Source: Austropuccinia psidii (taxonomy: Eukaryota; Basidiomycota; Pucciniomycetes; Pucciniales; Sphaerophragmiaceae). Taken from it: a stretch of 64,000 bases of DNA. Made by a program: the position numbers and the translations under genes. Location: the NCBI GenBank assembly GCA_023105745.1, contig JALGQZ010000015.1:15660499-15724498 (forward strand), given 5' to 3'. Numbering within the stretch: the stretch's first letter is position 1; the number at the start of each line of letters is the position of its first letter. The notes under the pieces are model-generated. The model made no database searches and had not been told where the DNA came from. It saw only the letters and a program-made list of their open reading frames with translations. This document shows, in pieces, positions 11,010-22,753 of this stretch.

Positions 11010-14000
11010 ATGTTACAAGAAGACTATGCCATACCAGATGAATTAATCACTTCAAGATTACATTCATTGTTTGAGAAATCTGAAAAAAGATGGTATTATG
11101 GCATAAGACAAACAAATGGTAAAAATACCTGGTCTTGGTGGAAACAAGAAATAATCACCAAGTGGGCAAATGATGCCTGGAGGTATAAGATAGAAAATGC
11201 ATTTGAAAATTCTTTCTTTGACCCAGAGAAAGATAAACCTTTAACTTGGTTCTTAAAACAAGTTGAAAGACTTAATGCACTGTACCCAGAAATGTCACAA
11301 AAAATGGTGCATATGAAAATACTCAAGAAATGTGGAGGAGAGCTAGAACATTCCCTAAGAAGCAGGTGTATAGAGCCATGCTCCACAGAAGAGTACATTA
11401 ATGCACTGGAAGACATAGTGACAAGAACAAAAATTGGCAGGACTTGGAAGAAATTGGACATTAAAAGCCCAAATAAGCCATTTATCAGAAAAGATAAACC
11501 AAAAGAATCCTTCAAGCCCAGTAAATCCAATAATAATGAGCAAAGGAAATGCCATAAATGTGGAGGTATTGGACACTTAGCCAATAATTGCCTAAAAAAG
11601 GCCAAAATCAATGAAATTGTGGAAACAGAAAACCATAATAACAAAGAGGAGGAATCTGACTCTGAAAAAGAAACAGAAGAATCAGAAACTTCTGAAAGTG
11701 ATGAAATAAATATAATTAATGCAGAAATTAATAACATTGATATAATTTATGAAGTATTAGATGTCAACTCAAATTTACCACAAGTTGGAACATCTGACAC
11801 AAACCTGACAAATGTGCAAGATGCCAAAATGTATAGAACCAAACCTGCAAGAGGAATGGGATATACAGCTGGAAAATCAAGTATAAGTATTGTTATGGTT
11901 GATAACCAAGAAGGAAAAGTTAACTTAGATACAGGAGCATATTGCACCTGTGTTGGCAAAAGTTATTTAAAAACCATTGTCCCAGACTGGCAAGAAAAAC
12001 TTATGCCAATACAAGGTGTCAAATTCAGTAGTGTAAGTGAGAGCATGAAGCCCCTTGGAATAATTGATTTAACACTAATTTTTCCTCACCCTTCACAATG
12101 TGTCAGAATTAAAGTGGAATTTGTGGTAATGGACAACTGTACCAGTAATCACTTTATCCTGGGAAATGACTACTTATCAATCTATGGTATAGATATCTCT
12201 AACCAGAAGGATAGATATTTTACTATAGGAGACAATAAGAGACAGAAGTTTGGCTTCTTAAACAACAAAAAACAAATTACAGTTATTAAGAATGAAGAAA
12301 AGATGCCAGAAAAGGATCTTTTTATATCTGAACAACTTAAAGAGGCAGAATTCAATGAAGAATTAACAGAAAAAATGAAAGAAAAATTGATTGACCTCTT
12401 ATTTAAGTACAAAAATGCCTTTGCAACTGACAAAGAGCCACTAGGTGCTATAATTGGGCATGAAGGAGACATAATTCTTAATGTGGAAAAGCCTTACCCA
12501 CCCTTACTAAGGAGACCAGCTTACCCAGCTAGTCCAAGGGCTAGAGAAGCCTTAGAAGTACACATTAAAGAATTAATGGACCTTGGAGTATTAAGAAAAG
12601 TTGGACATAATGAACAGGTAGAAGTTACTACACCTTTCATTATAACTTGGCATAATGGAAAATCAAGGATGGTAGGAGACTTCAGAGCCCTGAAGACCTA
12701 TACCATTCCAGATAGATATCCAATACCTAGAATCCATGAGACATTGACCCAATTGTCACAAGCTAAGTTCATTACAGCTATGGATGCTCTTAAGGGTTCT
12801 CATCAAAATGTCTTAACAGACAATGCCAAGAAACTACTAAGAATAATAGTCCATTGTGGAATTTTTGAATACTTAAGGATGCCATTTGGGATAAAAAATG
12901 CACCTTCCCATTATCAAAGAATGATGAATACCATATTCCCTGAAGAATTATCAGAAGGATGGTTAATTATCTATATTGATGATACTATAGTCTGCTCAGA
13001 AACTTGGGAAAATCACCTTACAAGACTAGAAAGGGTACTACAGAAAATAGTCCAAGTGAATATGAAAATTTCCTTGAAAAAGTGTCATTTTGCATATAGT
13101 GAATTAAAAGCACTAGGACATGTTGTATCTGGACTTAGTCTAGGCATAGACAAAGATAAAGTAGCAGCAGTACTACTTAAACCAATGCCTCAAACAAAAA
13201 AAGAAATGCAATCATTTTTAGGATTTGCTGGTTACTATAGACAGCATATAAAGGACTTTGCAAAAATTGCCAAATCCTTATATAAATTATGTGACCAACA
13301 AACAGTTTATGAAATGACTGAAGAAAGGGTCAAGGCATATGAAGAATTGAAAAATTCACTAACAAATGCCCCATTTCTTCTAATGCCAGATTGGAAACTA
13401 CCCTTCAAGCTATACATTGATGCTTGTGGAGAAGGAATAGGTGCTGCACTTCACCAGACACAAATTATCAATGATAAACCAGTGGAAGGACCAATTTGTT
13501 TCATTTCAAGGCAGATAAGGCCAACAGAAGCAAGGTATGGAGCCAGCCAAATGGAATTCTTATGCTTAGTGTGGGCTTTAGAAAAACTGCATTATTATTT
13601 GGATGGCACAGTATTTGATGTAATCACAGACTGTAATGCTGTGAGATCACTATTAAATATGAAGACTCCAAATAGACATATGCTGAGATGGCAAATTGCT
13701 ATCCAAGAATACAGAGGAAATATGACTATTGTTCATAAATCTGGTAATATCCATAAAAATGCAGATGGTCTTAGCAGATGGGCTCTAGCAAATACCCCTG
13801 ACAATCCAGCATGGGTACCACAGGAAGAACACCATATAGAAGGAATATGTGTTACAGATATTGGCACAGAATTCTTTAACCAAATTAAAGAAAGCTATAA
13901 GATAGACAAAAACTGTCATATCTTAAGCCAACTTCTAATGAAAGACTGCAAAGACCCATCACTTTCATCAAAACTAGACGAAACATGGAAAAAGGCATAT

Positions 14001-15416
14001 GATGAAGGAAGATTCCACCTCCTTGATGGAATCCTCTACCATAGAACAAAACACACATGTGTTATGACCTTAACAGATAGAACACTAAAAAACACTATTT
14101 TGAATGAGTGTCATGATAGTGTTGCATCTGGACATCTCTCAGAAGATAGGACACTAGAGAGGGTGAAAACCTGCTCTTGGTGGCCAAATTGGAAGAAAGA
14201 TGTTGCAGAGTACTGCCAAACCTGTGACAGATACCCAAAAGCTAACAGAGCCACAGGAAAGAAATTTGGAATGATGATCCAAATCCAAGAACCAAAATCC
14301 CCATGGGAAATAGTTCATATGGATTGGGTAACAGCATTACCTCCAGGAGGAGACAGGAGTTATAATGCATGCCTAGTGTTAGTTGACAGGTACAGTAAAA
14401 CTCCCATGTTCTTACCATGTCACAAATATGACACAGCTATGGACACAGCTATAATGATATGGAATAAAGTTATTAGCCATACAGGCTTATTCCAGAATAT
14501 TATAAGTGACAGAGACCCAAAGTTCACTTCAGCATTATGGACAAATCTGCATAACTTGTTTGGGACAAAGTTATCATTCTCAACAGCTTATCATCCTCAA
14601 ACTGATGGTTTAGCAGAAAGAATGATACAGACCTTAGAGGACATGATCAGAAGATTCTGTGCTTATGGACTAGAATTCAAAGATTCTGATGGCTTTACCC
14701 ATTATTGGTGTACACTAATACCAGCACTGGAACTGGCATATAAAACATCAATCCATTCTTCTACTGGAAAAACACCAGCAATGCTAGAAAAAGGTTGGAA
14801 TCCAAGACTTCCTTATGATACCCTGAAAAAGGACTTAGTGGATATACACCCAACAGCAAGCAGCTTTAAAATAATGCTTGACAAGGCAAGACACCATGCA
14901 AACAGATGTATGCAAGATTCTTTCAAGTATGCAAACGAAAGATGGGATAAAAGTCATAAACCACCTGATTTCAAAATAGGAGACTTGGTTCTAGTGTCAA
15001 CCCTTAATTTCAATAACATAAAAGGACCAAGGAAATTGAAAGATTCCTTTGCAAGACCATTTATGATAAAAGCACTTCATGGACCCAATGCTGTGCAATT
15101 GGAACTCACAGGTGAACTAATGAACAAACACCCAACTTTCCCTGTAAGTCTAATAAAACCTTACAGCTCAAGTGAAAAGGAGCTATTTCCACTAAGAAAT
15201 AAACCCCCACTTGAAATTCCCCCCTTGGAAGAAGGAGAGGAAAAGAAAATAGTAAAAGTCCTTAAAGAAAGAAGGACAAGAAACAAAAAAGAAAGGGAAT
15301 ACCTTGTAAGGTATAGAAATTCAACTCAAGAAGATGAATGGCTACTTGAGAAAGATATAAAAAATGCTGATAAACTACTAAGAAGGTTCAGACATGAAAG
15401 GAAGCCTGAAAAATAG
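11010..15416 (+). CDS. Gypsy copy 1 Gag (capsid-nucleocapsid)-Pol polyprotein
   Basis: An uninterrupted frame of 1468 residues. In order: a capsid-like Gag segment rich in Trp, a CCHC zinc knuckle [14 protein letters not shown] at about residues 180-193, an acidic linker, aspartic protease motif LDTGAYC (DTG), reverse transcriptase with YIDD (a Thr follows where copies 2 and 3 have Ile), RNase H, integrase zinc-binding H-H-C-C (ending YCQTC), the integrase core ([18 protein letters not shown]), and a chromodomain-like C-terminus around [10 protein letters not shown] and EDEWL. Chromodomains of this class steer integration to heterochromatin in known chromoviruses. Missense differences from its siblings at otherwise shared positions (GSHQN for GFHQN; ALKTY for ALNTY) may weaken it. 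Upstream stops mean it is not autonomous as it stands. Confidence 0.93.
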   Translation: MLQEDYAIPDELITSRLHSLFEKSEKRWYYGIRQTNGKNTWSWWKQEIITKWANDAWRYKIENAFENSFFDPEKDKPLTWFLKQVERLNALYPEMSQKMVHMKILKKCGGELEHSLRSRCIEPCSTEEYINALEDIVTRTKIGRTWKKLDIKSPNKPFIRKDKPKESFKPSKSNNNEQRKCHKCGGIGHLANNCLKKAKINEIVETENHNNKEEESDSEKETEESETSESDEINIINAEINNIDIIYEVLDVNSNLPQVGTSDTNLTNVQDAKMYRTKPARGMGYTAGKSSISIVMVDNQEGKVNLDTGAYCTCVGKSYLKTIVPDWQEKLMPIQGVKFSSVSESMKPLGIIDLTLIFPHPSQCVRIKVEFVVMDNCTSNHFILGNDYLSIYGIDISNQKDRYFTIGDNKRQKFGFLNNKKQITVIKNEEKMPEKDLFISEQLKEAEFNEELTEKMKEKLIDLLFKYKNAFATDKEPLGAIIGHEGDIILNVEKPYPPLLRRPAYPASPRAREALEVHIKELMDLGVLRKVGHNEQVEVTTPFIITWHNGKSRMVGDFRALKTYTIPDRYPIPRIHETLTQLSQAKFITAMDALKGSHQNVLTDNAKKLLRIIVHCGIFEYLRMPFGIKNAPSHYQRMMNTIFPEELSEGWLIIYIDDTIVCSETWENHLTRLERVLQKIVQVNMKISLKKCHFAYSELKALGHVVSGLSLGIDKDKVAAVLLKPMPQTKKEMQSFLGFAGYYRQHIKDFAKIAKSLYKLCDQQTVYEMTEERVKAYEELKNSLTNAPFLLMPDWKLPFKLYIDACGEGIGAALHQTQIINDKPVEGPICFISRQIRPTEARYGASQMEFLCLVWALEKLHYYLDGTVFDVITDCNAVRSLLNMKTPNRHMLRWQIAIQEYRGNMTIVHKSGNIHKNADGLSRWALANTPDNPAWVPQEEHHIEGICVTDIGTEFFNQIKESYKIDKNCHILSQLLMKDCKDPSLSSKLDETWKKAYDEGRFHLLDGILYHRTKHTCVMTLTDRTLKNTILNECHDSVASGHLSEDRTLERVKTCSWWPNWKKDVAEYCQTCDRYPKANRATGKKFGMMIQIQEPKSPWEIVHMDWVTALPPGGDRSYNACLVLVDRYSKTPMFLPCHKYDTAMDTAIMIWNKVISHTGLFQNIISDRDPKFTSALWTNLHNLFGTKLSFSTAYHPQTDGLAERMIQTLEDMIRRFCAYGLEFKDSDGFTHYWCTLIPALELAYKTSIHSSTGKTPAMLEKGWNPRLPYDTLKKDLVDIHPTASSFKIMLDKARHHANRCMQDSFKYANERWDKSHKPPDFKIGDLVLVSTLNFNNIKGPRKLKDSFARPFMIKALHGPNAVQLELTGELMNKHPTFPVSLIKPYSSSEKELFPLRNKPPLEIPPLEEGEEKKIVKVLKERRTRNKKEREYLVRYRNSTQEDEWLLEKDIKNADKLLRRFRHERKPEK

Positions 15417-15522
15417 AAAAGTTAAGCATTATTGAGCTTCAAGACTAACAAAGTCTATTGAAGAGGTAGGACAGTGGATGATACCCTAATTACACATATC
15501 AGAGTGTGGTACAATCTTTTTT

Positions 15523-15534
15523 GGTGGTAGGGAA
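15523..15534 (+). other. Polypurine tract of gypsy copy 1
   Basis: GGTGGTAGGGAA lies directly before the 3' LTR. The reverse complement sits at the same place in copy 2 (24782 onward) and copy 3 (38430 onward). Plus-strand priming from such tracts is known for LTR retrotransposons. Confidence 0.75.
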
Positions 15535-17527
15535 TGTGAGCCTTTGAGATATGACCACATACCCAATAAGGTCACAAGAAATACTCAGAATAATTATACC
15601 TTTAAGATAATTATACTAAAATTACTTAGAATAATTATACATTAAAAATAATTACTTCAAAAATACAAAAATACCATAAATTGGTACAAAAATTGGTTTA
15701 ACTTAAAAACCAATGAATCAACATTTGGAATAAGCTATACCATTGGATTCCCCATGGTAAAATACACATATACCATTTTTATGGCATATCTGCAAAGTCA
15801 ATATTTAATGGGTTACAAGGAATAATACCTTATAAAAACCATAAATCCTTATTTATTTCAAGAACCAATGAAACAACATGTGAAAGAAATTGTACCATTG
15901 GATTCCCCATGAAAATTCACACATAAAAAAATTAATGAGCTAATTTCCAATGTTAATACTTAAGGAATTAACCTGAATATATGCACTTTTTTGGTCAACG
16001 CATATATTCAAGGATCATAGCTAATATCTCTTAAACTATACAAGATAGAGTGATGAACCAAAAATAAAGTTACAACGTAATTACTGTAAGAACACAGATA
16101 TGAACTTTATTTTACAACTTGTAAACAAGGTTAAAACCTATGATGAAATATTGATAAAAATCAACAGAGCTGTTGACCACTTTGTTGTGAAAGTGGTCCA
16201 AACTTAAAATAAAGTGCACAGTTGGATTCTACTAGCTCATTTGTGAAGAATGACGTAATTCTTATTATTAAATTCAGGGTATAACCCCCTGAAATCATGA
16301 TTTGAAGTTTAAAATATTGAGTTTCGACAGAAAAGATGAGTTACAAGAAAAATCATCAAAATTAGAGTTTTGATGATGTAATAAAACGCTCTTGGCAGCA
16401 TAATACGGTTATGTCAGGCTATCAGAATTCACTCTCTGAATTGCTGTAGCGTGTAAAACTTAAAAGTTATTAATGATCAAAGTTTGAGCTTAAATTGAGC
16501 AGTTATGATCACCTACTGTAACCTTAAATTAAGCTTAACAGTCATATGAGTGATACAATTGGTGAATAATATTAGTTTATGATTAAAACTAATAAAATCC
16601 ACGAAATTTGGGGTTCTGCCAAGCCTCTGATGTCATCAATTGTAGAGTCATAGTGATAACTCTAAATAATGGTGTAATAATGATGCAATATGGTTTGATC
16701 ATGATGTAATCATCTCCAAACCTTAAGATATTGATCAATTCCAGTGGATATGATCAGTACACGTCTACTAGAAGCCTGCTGGACTCTAGGAGGGAGGTAT
16801 TTACTATAAATAGAGCTCTTTTTACTCTATTTTCCCCTCAGACGCATCAAAAACATTAAATCAATTAAATCAAAGGTAATTTCTTTATTCTTTATATATA
16901 AAACCATTATATTATTAAAGACCAAGGACCACCTTGTTGTAATTATCTATTTTGACGTGATTAAATCATTTATTTAATTGTTTTTGTTAAAAATCTCTCT
17001 AAAAACTCATTTCCACGTAAAAATCAAGAATATTAGTAATTTTCTTTATTTTTTACTGTAAATACAATTTGAAAAGGTTGTATTTATATTTTTTGGCGTA
17101 AAATATTTCAAAATCATTATATTAAGTGTTGGAAGTAAGTTATTTTCTCTTATTATAATAATTTTCTCTTTATTATTATTTTAATAATTCTTTAATTAAT
17201 ATAAATAGTATTTATATTAATTTATAACTTTAATATTGGTAATATTATTGTTATTAATACTTTTTTATTAATAAAAAACAATTTTTTACGCCTTTATTAT
17301 TTGTTTGTAACAATAATAAAGTGCCTTTAAATATATTAATTATTTTATATTAATATATTATATTATTATATTTTATTAATAATATAATCATTTTTACGCC
17401 ATAATTATAATAATTCTTTATTATTATAATTATTTTTATCTTATTTATTTCATTTATAAGGACATTCATAGTACAATAAGTAAAATATTAGTAATTTTTA
17501 CTTATTGTTTCATAGTCAAACCTTACA
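15535..17527 (+). repeat. 3' LTR of gypsy copy 1 (subfamily B marker)
   Basis: A 1993-bp LTR, TG...CA. It carries CAGTCATATGAGTG near 16539, the version found in both copy 2 LTRs and the solo LTR, and the extra block around 16688-16708. It therefore does not match the 5' LTR of the same element. Confidence 0.92.
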
Positions 17528-18545
17528 ATCGAGGTCAACAAAAAATCACGAAATCGCCTAAACCTTAGTTCAAGCAGCATCCAAGATCAATGGCAAACAT
17601 ATAAAAAGAAATATATGGCAGCCAAAAAATTCGCAAATTTAACTGGGGCTGGAATAACGGAAGAAGATGAGAGTAAAGGAATAAAATCAATGAGTGAAAA
17701 CCTGGAAAGTATGTGTCCCTGCTATGTGGAAATGGATGTGCTATTTGGCCACAAGCCCAATGTCACTCCCATTGCAAGCTATGATTTGCAAGAAAAAGAC
17801 AGTTTCAATGGTGATGATGATGATGTTTTGCTTGATAAGGTAAGCTATAATCTCTTCCTTTTTTTACCTTGGATAATTAGAGCTCATTTGCTTTTTAAAG
17901 GAGAATAATCACTTGGATTCACCTCACAATATGGATCCTTTGCTTAATAATGATGATAACTTGGTTCCAGTGAAAACCTTCAAGATTATTTGGTAAGTAC
18001 ATTTGAGAGTGCTATTTATTCGCTCCAATCTTGATGATTTCTCCTTTGAACAGCAAAGTAAATCTGTAATGCATTCAACACAAAAGTGTAATCAAGCCAT
18101 GACACCCAACTTGAATGACAAGAGTGGTTCTAGGAAAAGGTCACTGGATATGTTTGCGCCTACTTATGGAAATTTACTTGAATAATGGAACAAAAGTATG
18201 ACTTGCGATTATGGCTACTATGATGAATTGTACTGACAAAATTAATGCTTATTAGCACGTGAAATCAGTGATAATGTGCATTTGGAGTGGGACAGGGAGA
18301 GGTGGAATGAAGAGAAAGTGTGAAACATGGAAAAACAATGGTTTGAAGAGGTCAAGTTATAAAAACAAATGGAGTTTGATGAGCAGCAAAATGCAAAGAA
18401 ACATCAATTTGAAAAAGAAAAGTGGAATCGGGAATGTGAAATTAAGGAAAAACAATGCCAGATGGATCTCACTATTGCGGCATTGTCATCAAGCAGGCCA
18501 ATTGCAGAGCTGGAACAAATTCTGACATTGATCAATAAACAATAG
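17528..18545 (+). pseudogene. Myb/SANT-like DNA-binding protein, 5' truncated and decayed
   Basis: The frame enters from the LTR junction with a basic SRNRL stretch followed by QWQTYKKKYMAAKKFANLTG and GITEEDESKGI, then CPCYVEMDVLFG and PNVTP. I recognise this as the second half of a fungal Myb/SANT-like domain. Introns 17840-17900 and about 17993-18058 have GT-AG borders. The 3' part (to TAG 18543) would be a long charged helix, E/K/W/Q-rich, but has in-frame stops near 18181, 18323 and 18359 and a likely frame change near 18190. In known Harbinger elements a Myb-like partner protein binds the ends and escorts the transposase; the same role is inferred here. The helix-turn-helix start was removed by the junction at 17527. 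Confidence 0.65.
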
Positions 18546-19056
18546 CATGTTACATATATGTCATGTGATCATGTGACCCATCATGATTTGTCATATACAA
18601 TTGATGTTTATTGGGAAATTAACTTATGTTGTTGAATTGGATTGCAATTTATTACGCAATTGAAAATATGTGCAAGTTTGGCATCATGATGTTATGTGCC
18701 AATTATCCATGACTGCGTGCAAACCAATGGAATTTGAAGGTGTGCTTGAAATTTCAATTTTGTGGTGAATTTCTGCCAAATAAGGGTGGATTGTGCCCTT
18801 GCATTTTTTTCCGTTATTGGTCTCATTTTCTGTAAGTGTGATTTAAATGAATATTCCATTTGCTTCCTTTTGCTTGATTTGTTGATGATTTTGGTATGTC
18901 ATGTTTTTTTTTGGAATTTTACTTATGTTGATTGGTTTTATCATATTCTCACTAATTATGCGTTTTGTTTATCTAATTTATTTTTCTTTTTATTGTGGAT
19001 GATGTGGTTTTGATTCATTTCTTCAGATTTTTTATATTTCAAGTTATTCTTATTTC
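18546..19056. other. Non-coding spacer in the Harbinger element
   Basis: T-rich spacer after the Myb/SANT pseudogene. A plus-strand open stretch at 18762-19013 is dominated by F/L/C from T-rich sequence and is not a believable gene. Nothing else was recognised. Confidence 0.5.
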
Positions 19057-19395
19057 TGGGGATTTTTTATATTTTTTGGGGTTGGATGACTTTTATTGAA
19101 ATTTTTTCAATTTCATTCAATTTTTGTTTCTTTGGCTTTTTTATGTTTTTTGGGGGTGGGTTGAATTTGCTTTAAATATTTTATATCTCAATTTAATCTT
19201 ATCTCTTTGGCTTTTTTTTTTGGGTGGGGGTGGGTGAAATGCTCTGTAAAGTTTTTAAATTTCATTCTCTTTTTATTCCTTTGTCTTGTGATTTTTCTTG
19301 GGGTGGGTTGACTCTTCTTGAAATTTATTCATTTGCTTTATATTTTTATTTCTTTTGCTTTTTGTTTTTTTTTTGGGGTGGGTGGAATTTTCTTT
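19057..19395 (+). repeat. Degenerate G/T-rich minisatellite, period about 75 bp
   Basis: Runs of GGGG followed by TGGG, or similar, recur at about 19078, 19152, 19222, 19300 and 19375, each preceded by a T run and followed by TTGAAATTT-like sequence and TTTGGCTTTTT. The strand bias is marked: T and G on +, almost no C. Units have diverged, so this is an old array. Confidence 0.6.
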
Positions 19396-19556
19396 TAATT
19401 TTTTCTTCTTTTGTATTTTTATTTTTTTGCGCGTTCATTGATTTTTCTTCAACTCTTTCCAGAATCGTTTGTTTTTTATTTCTCTCGCGTATTTCTTTTC
19501 CTTTTGGTTGGTTTCATGTTCTTTAATTTTTCTAATTTTTTTGACTTTTTTACAGT

Positions 19557-19790
19557 TTAACGCATCTTGCAATGACCTTTTTTGGCAGTTCTTGACTCAC
19601 GGGTTTCAGAGATTTCTAATTGCACTAAGGTGAGTCTGTATTTGAGTTTCTCTGGTTTCAACAGGTCACTCTTTGGAATCACCACCTCCATGTCCAACCC
19701 CAGTTTTGTGGTGAGGTCGTATTGTTTCGGAAGAGGAAGATAACACTTCCAATCGCCCTCCGGATCAAACTCGATGGCGAAATTTAGCAA
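19557..19790 (-). other. Possible captured exon on the minus strand, unrecognised
   Basis: A minus-strand open frame of 77 codons, ATG-less at its edge, with a balanced protein-like composition (FDPEGDWKCYLPLPKQYDL...). The DNA here is more GC-rich than the T-rich repeat beside it. I do not recognise a family. It could be another fragment of host gene carried by the transposon, like the helicase piece just downstream. Confidence 0.25.
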
Positions 19791-19904
19791 CCAATGAACA
19801 GGCCCGCCATACTGCTATGCCGGAGGTAACCACCGTGTCCCAGTGGTCAATTGCCGTTCATTCTTCTTATTATATCACTGAAGAAGCGTGTTCAGACAAA
19901 AGGA

Positions 19905-20369
19905 GACGAAATGATGCAAGCAGAAATGGAAGATTATCATGATTTCCTTGATGAGAGTACAACCATCGCTTTTAGGATGGATCAAGACGGTCGCATTGCT
20001 TGTACTTTGGGCGCTCAACACCCTGCTGTAATGGCTCAAATGGATGAGGCCGAATGCCCAGGTATGTTCCGTTTTCCTTCGATATGTTGGCCGGTCGGTT
20101 GCGCTAATAAAGATTAATATTGTGTTATTGCAGCCAAATCCCCGCCTGTTTACGAATGGAGGGATTGGTTATTAAGAGTCGTTGCCAAATACGAAGGTAC
20201 AGTTGGTTTTTTGGTTCGGTTCAAAGATTTCACTTCACGGAAGACAGTGATCAAGTGTATGACCGACGGAATTCTTTTAAGGGAGCACATGTCCAAACCT
20301 GACCTTGCTGCTTATGTCGCCATGATAATCAATGAAGCTCACGAGCGCAGATATCTAAATCAACATTAA
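19905..20369 (+). pseudogene. DEAH-box RNA helicase fragment
   Basis: A coding-like segment with one intron (20062-20133, GT-AG). The second part, 20134-20369, holds the helicase signature: VGFLVRFKDFTS, then KCMTDGILLRE, then IINEAHERRYL. In splicing-type DEAH helicases these read as the RFEDxTS, TDGMLLRE and DEAHER (motif II) segments. Here the first Asp of DEAH is Asn. There is no Walker A motif upstream, and a stop follows directly after motif II, so the piece is a fragment without helicase function. The first part (19905-20061, acidic, HDFLDEST...) is not recognised. Its position between a Myb/SANT gene and a Tet-like gene suggests capture of a host gene piece by the transposon. Confidence 0.6.
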
Positions 20370-21308
20370 TTGATCAATCCATTGCTCCTAATCAATAACA
20401 ACATGAAAATTGTTCTAAACCCTCTTCTCACAAACAAATCACATACTCAGATTTGATCAATGCTCTTTCTGATCCTTCCACATCTTATTCCTCTTCAATT
20501 TCATATTCTAACTCGCAAAAATCGGGTCCAAAATGTTGCAAATGACAATCTCTTCCTAATCTTGATTTGATTCAATCATATCTCCATTTGAATCAAGATA
20601 TGATCCACAACAGTAAGCTTTTACTGATCATCCACCAATTGTTCATTGAAATCTCAATCATCTGCCTTGTCCATACTTTTAGCCCCAATCGAATTGCAAC
20701 CTCTGTCTAATGATGATTCTTCAATTGGCGCTGCGTTTCAACCTACTTATCACATGCATCCATGTCAATCTCTCGCGTCATCTTCATCATGCAATCATTT
20801 AAATCCATCTTCTTCCTCTTCAATCAATTCAAACGCTGATGGTAACCCTCAACCTCAATTTTGCTCATGTTATTTACTAAATCAATCTCATCGTCTATGA
20901 GTACTAACTTAATTCATCCTCCTCATCTTAATATTTTCGGCGTTTTTCTTATTCATTAGCATTGACGCCTCAACAACAACCATTCGGGATCAAATCTACC
21001 CTTGGTAACCCTTGTTACTCACATTTATGCTATCACCTAACTTAACATCCCCCTTTATGCCATCCTTGACGTTGTTTACAAGTAAACTCAAACACTAATA
21101 TAGTTCAACGTCCTTTCACTCAATTACATCTTTGACATCCTTTATTTAAAAATGCAGAGATGCATTAATGCCGATCATATCTCCTTTTTTTTATGATTTC
21201 ATTATTACATCATCATGCTGACTGACCTATGTGCTTTCTTTTTTAAACTCATCTTCAAATCATTAACCTAAATGATCATACTGATCATTCTTTTTATATT
21301 TTTTATAC
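20370..21308. other. Spacer upstream of the Tet-like gene
   Basis: C/T-rich on +, with broken open stretches rich in Ser, Asn and Pro (for example 20646-20900). These could be decayed N-terminal exons of the Tet-like protein, but I cannot join them reliably. Confidence 0.4.
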
Positions 21309-21320
21309 TTGTTTACATTT

Positions 21321-22699
21321 ATGAATACTATAAGCATCTATTGTGCAATGTCATTCCCATTCAGCCCCCTTCCATCATCATTAAAATTCCAAAAAATTGC
21401 TCCTACTCCCTGTAACTCTTCAAATGGTTCTGATGATGTCATGGTTAGGACTCAACCAGTGTCAGTACATCATCAGAATGAATTGAATGATGATGCAAAT
21501 ATTGTTACCCCTAGTGATGTCATGGTTAGGACTAAACCAAAGATAGAACATCATGAAGATAATAATAACCAAAAAAATCATAAAAGAAAACTTACACGAT
21601 GCCAAAGACAACATATTCATGATTCAAAACAAATCATGCCTCAGCTTGGACATTAAAATGCAGCATATAAGAAGTTTTCCACCATTTCCATTGACAAGAA
21701 AGCAGCCAATTTCTCATGGTTAAAACTACCATCAATAAATACTTTACCCCACCCTTATGTAATCATTGATAAAACACAAAAGCCATATCTACCTGTCTGC
21801 ATTTACGAAATCACCCTTTTTGATGTTTCCTCAGGCCACTCTCAAATACTAAAAGATCTCATCATTACATTGATATCCTTATCTCAAAATCGCCAAGAAA
21901 TTAAAACAAATAAACAACTTCTAGGTGGAATTATGAAAGGTGTTGGATTTCGTCCTGGATCTGATGCTGGCAAATCAGCAGGTGTGTGAATTTTATAGCT
22001 TATAATTTGAATAATTACTAATTATTTTCCAACTTTTTAGGTGTTTACTCCAGAAAGGCTGGTTTATCTCCTCATCAAATTGAATTGGATAATATGCAAT
22101 GGACCAAACTTCAAAAGTATGACAAATTCATTTACTCCAGAATCTCTCATTTTTCACAATTAGCTGCACAAGAAAATCAGTCATTAATGGAGTCAGCCAA
22201 ATTACCAAACTTCAGTCAACTTGAATGGACTTCTGCCAATCCAAAGGAAGAATTCAAATCTTTTTCCAATGTCATATTCACTCAAGATGGTTTTTTCAAT
22301 AAGCCACACCAAGATTTAAATGACCTCAATGCCTGGACTTATGGTATTTTTTCTTTTGTATCCAAGAAATATTTTCATCCCCTTCCAACTGTGTTCCCTC
22401 CCTCTGATCATGGCTTGCACTTCCCCCAATTGAAAATGGAGATTGATTTTTCCAAAACACCTGGCATCATGGAAATTCTTTGGAAGACATCAACAATGGT
22501 TCATCATACCACGAAACCACCTCCAGAAATGATCAATCATGATGAAATAACCCATTTTGGATGTTCTTTTCAAATAAACCATAAATTATTTAATGTAGGT
22601 AACAAATTCTTGAAAATGACACCCACCACAATTAATTCAAGAGTCAATGGGTACTGTGAAAGAAATATGCAGGACCAAAAAAGAAGTAAAAAATATTAA
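21321..22699 (+). pseudogene. Tet-like 2OG-Fe(II) dioxygenase (TET/JBP type), one nonsense
   Basis: The frame runs from ATG 21321 through an in-frame TAA at 21654-21656 to a GT-AG intron (21982-22040) and on to TAA at 22697. After a basic low-complexity N-part, it reads YVIIDKTQKPYLPVCIYEI, then GGIMKGVGFRPG, then the oxygenase core: VIFTQDGFFNKPHQDLND with the iron-binding HxD (His at 22306, Asp at 22312), a strand EIDFSKTPGIMEILWK, a distal His in MVHHTTKPP (22502-22507), and THFGCSFQIN. I recognise this as the fungal Tet-like oxygenase family expanded in rusts. Where many 2OG enzymes have Arg the final motif has His; some family members may do so too. TET/JBP enzymes oxidise 5-methylcytosine or thymine in DNA. 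In fungi they have been linked to KDZ transposons. Here the neighbour is a Harbinger transposase. Confidence 0.7.
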
Positions 22700-22753
22700 T
22701 TGTAAATAGTTTTATTTTATGAATAACATCTCCACTCTATTGTATGCCATTAA

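Larger units (their letters stand above)
6890..17527 (+). mobile_element. Ty3/gypsy LTR retrotransposon copy 1 (chromodomain type), recombinant
   Basis: Roughly 10.6 kb: LTR 6890-8892, internal region 8893-15534, LTR 15535-17527, both LTRs starting TGTGAGCC and ending CCTTACA. A primer-binding site and purine tract sit at the LTR edges. The order zinc knuckle, protease, reverse transcriptase, RNase H, integrase, chromodomain identifies a chromovirus-type Ty3/gypsy element. The flanking pentamers (AATAA at 6885-6889, ATCGA at 17528-17532) do not match. The left flank is repeat R2 and the right flank is the inside of a Myb/SANT gene. The two LTRs carry different subfamily markers. I infer that this copy formed by recombination between two elements rather than one insertion. 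Confidence 0.93.

Noticed and set aside
11096..12472. Minus-strand open frames opposite gypsy copy 1 Gag-Pol (and equivalents in copies 2 and 3)
   Set aside because: They recur in all copies only because they are antisense shadows of the conserved Gag-Pol frame.
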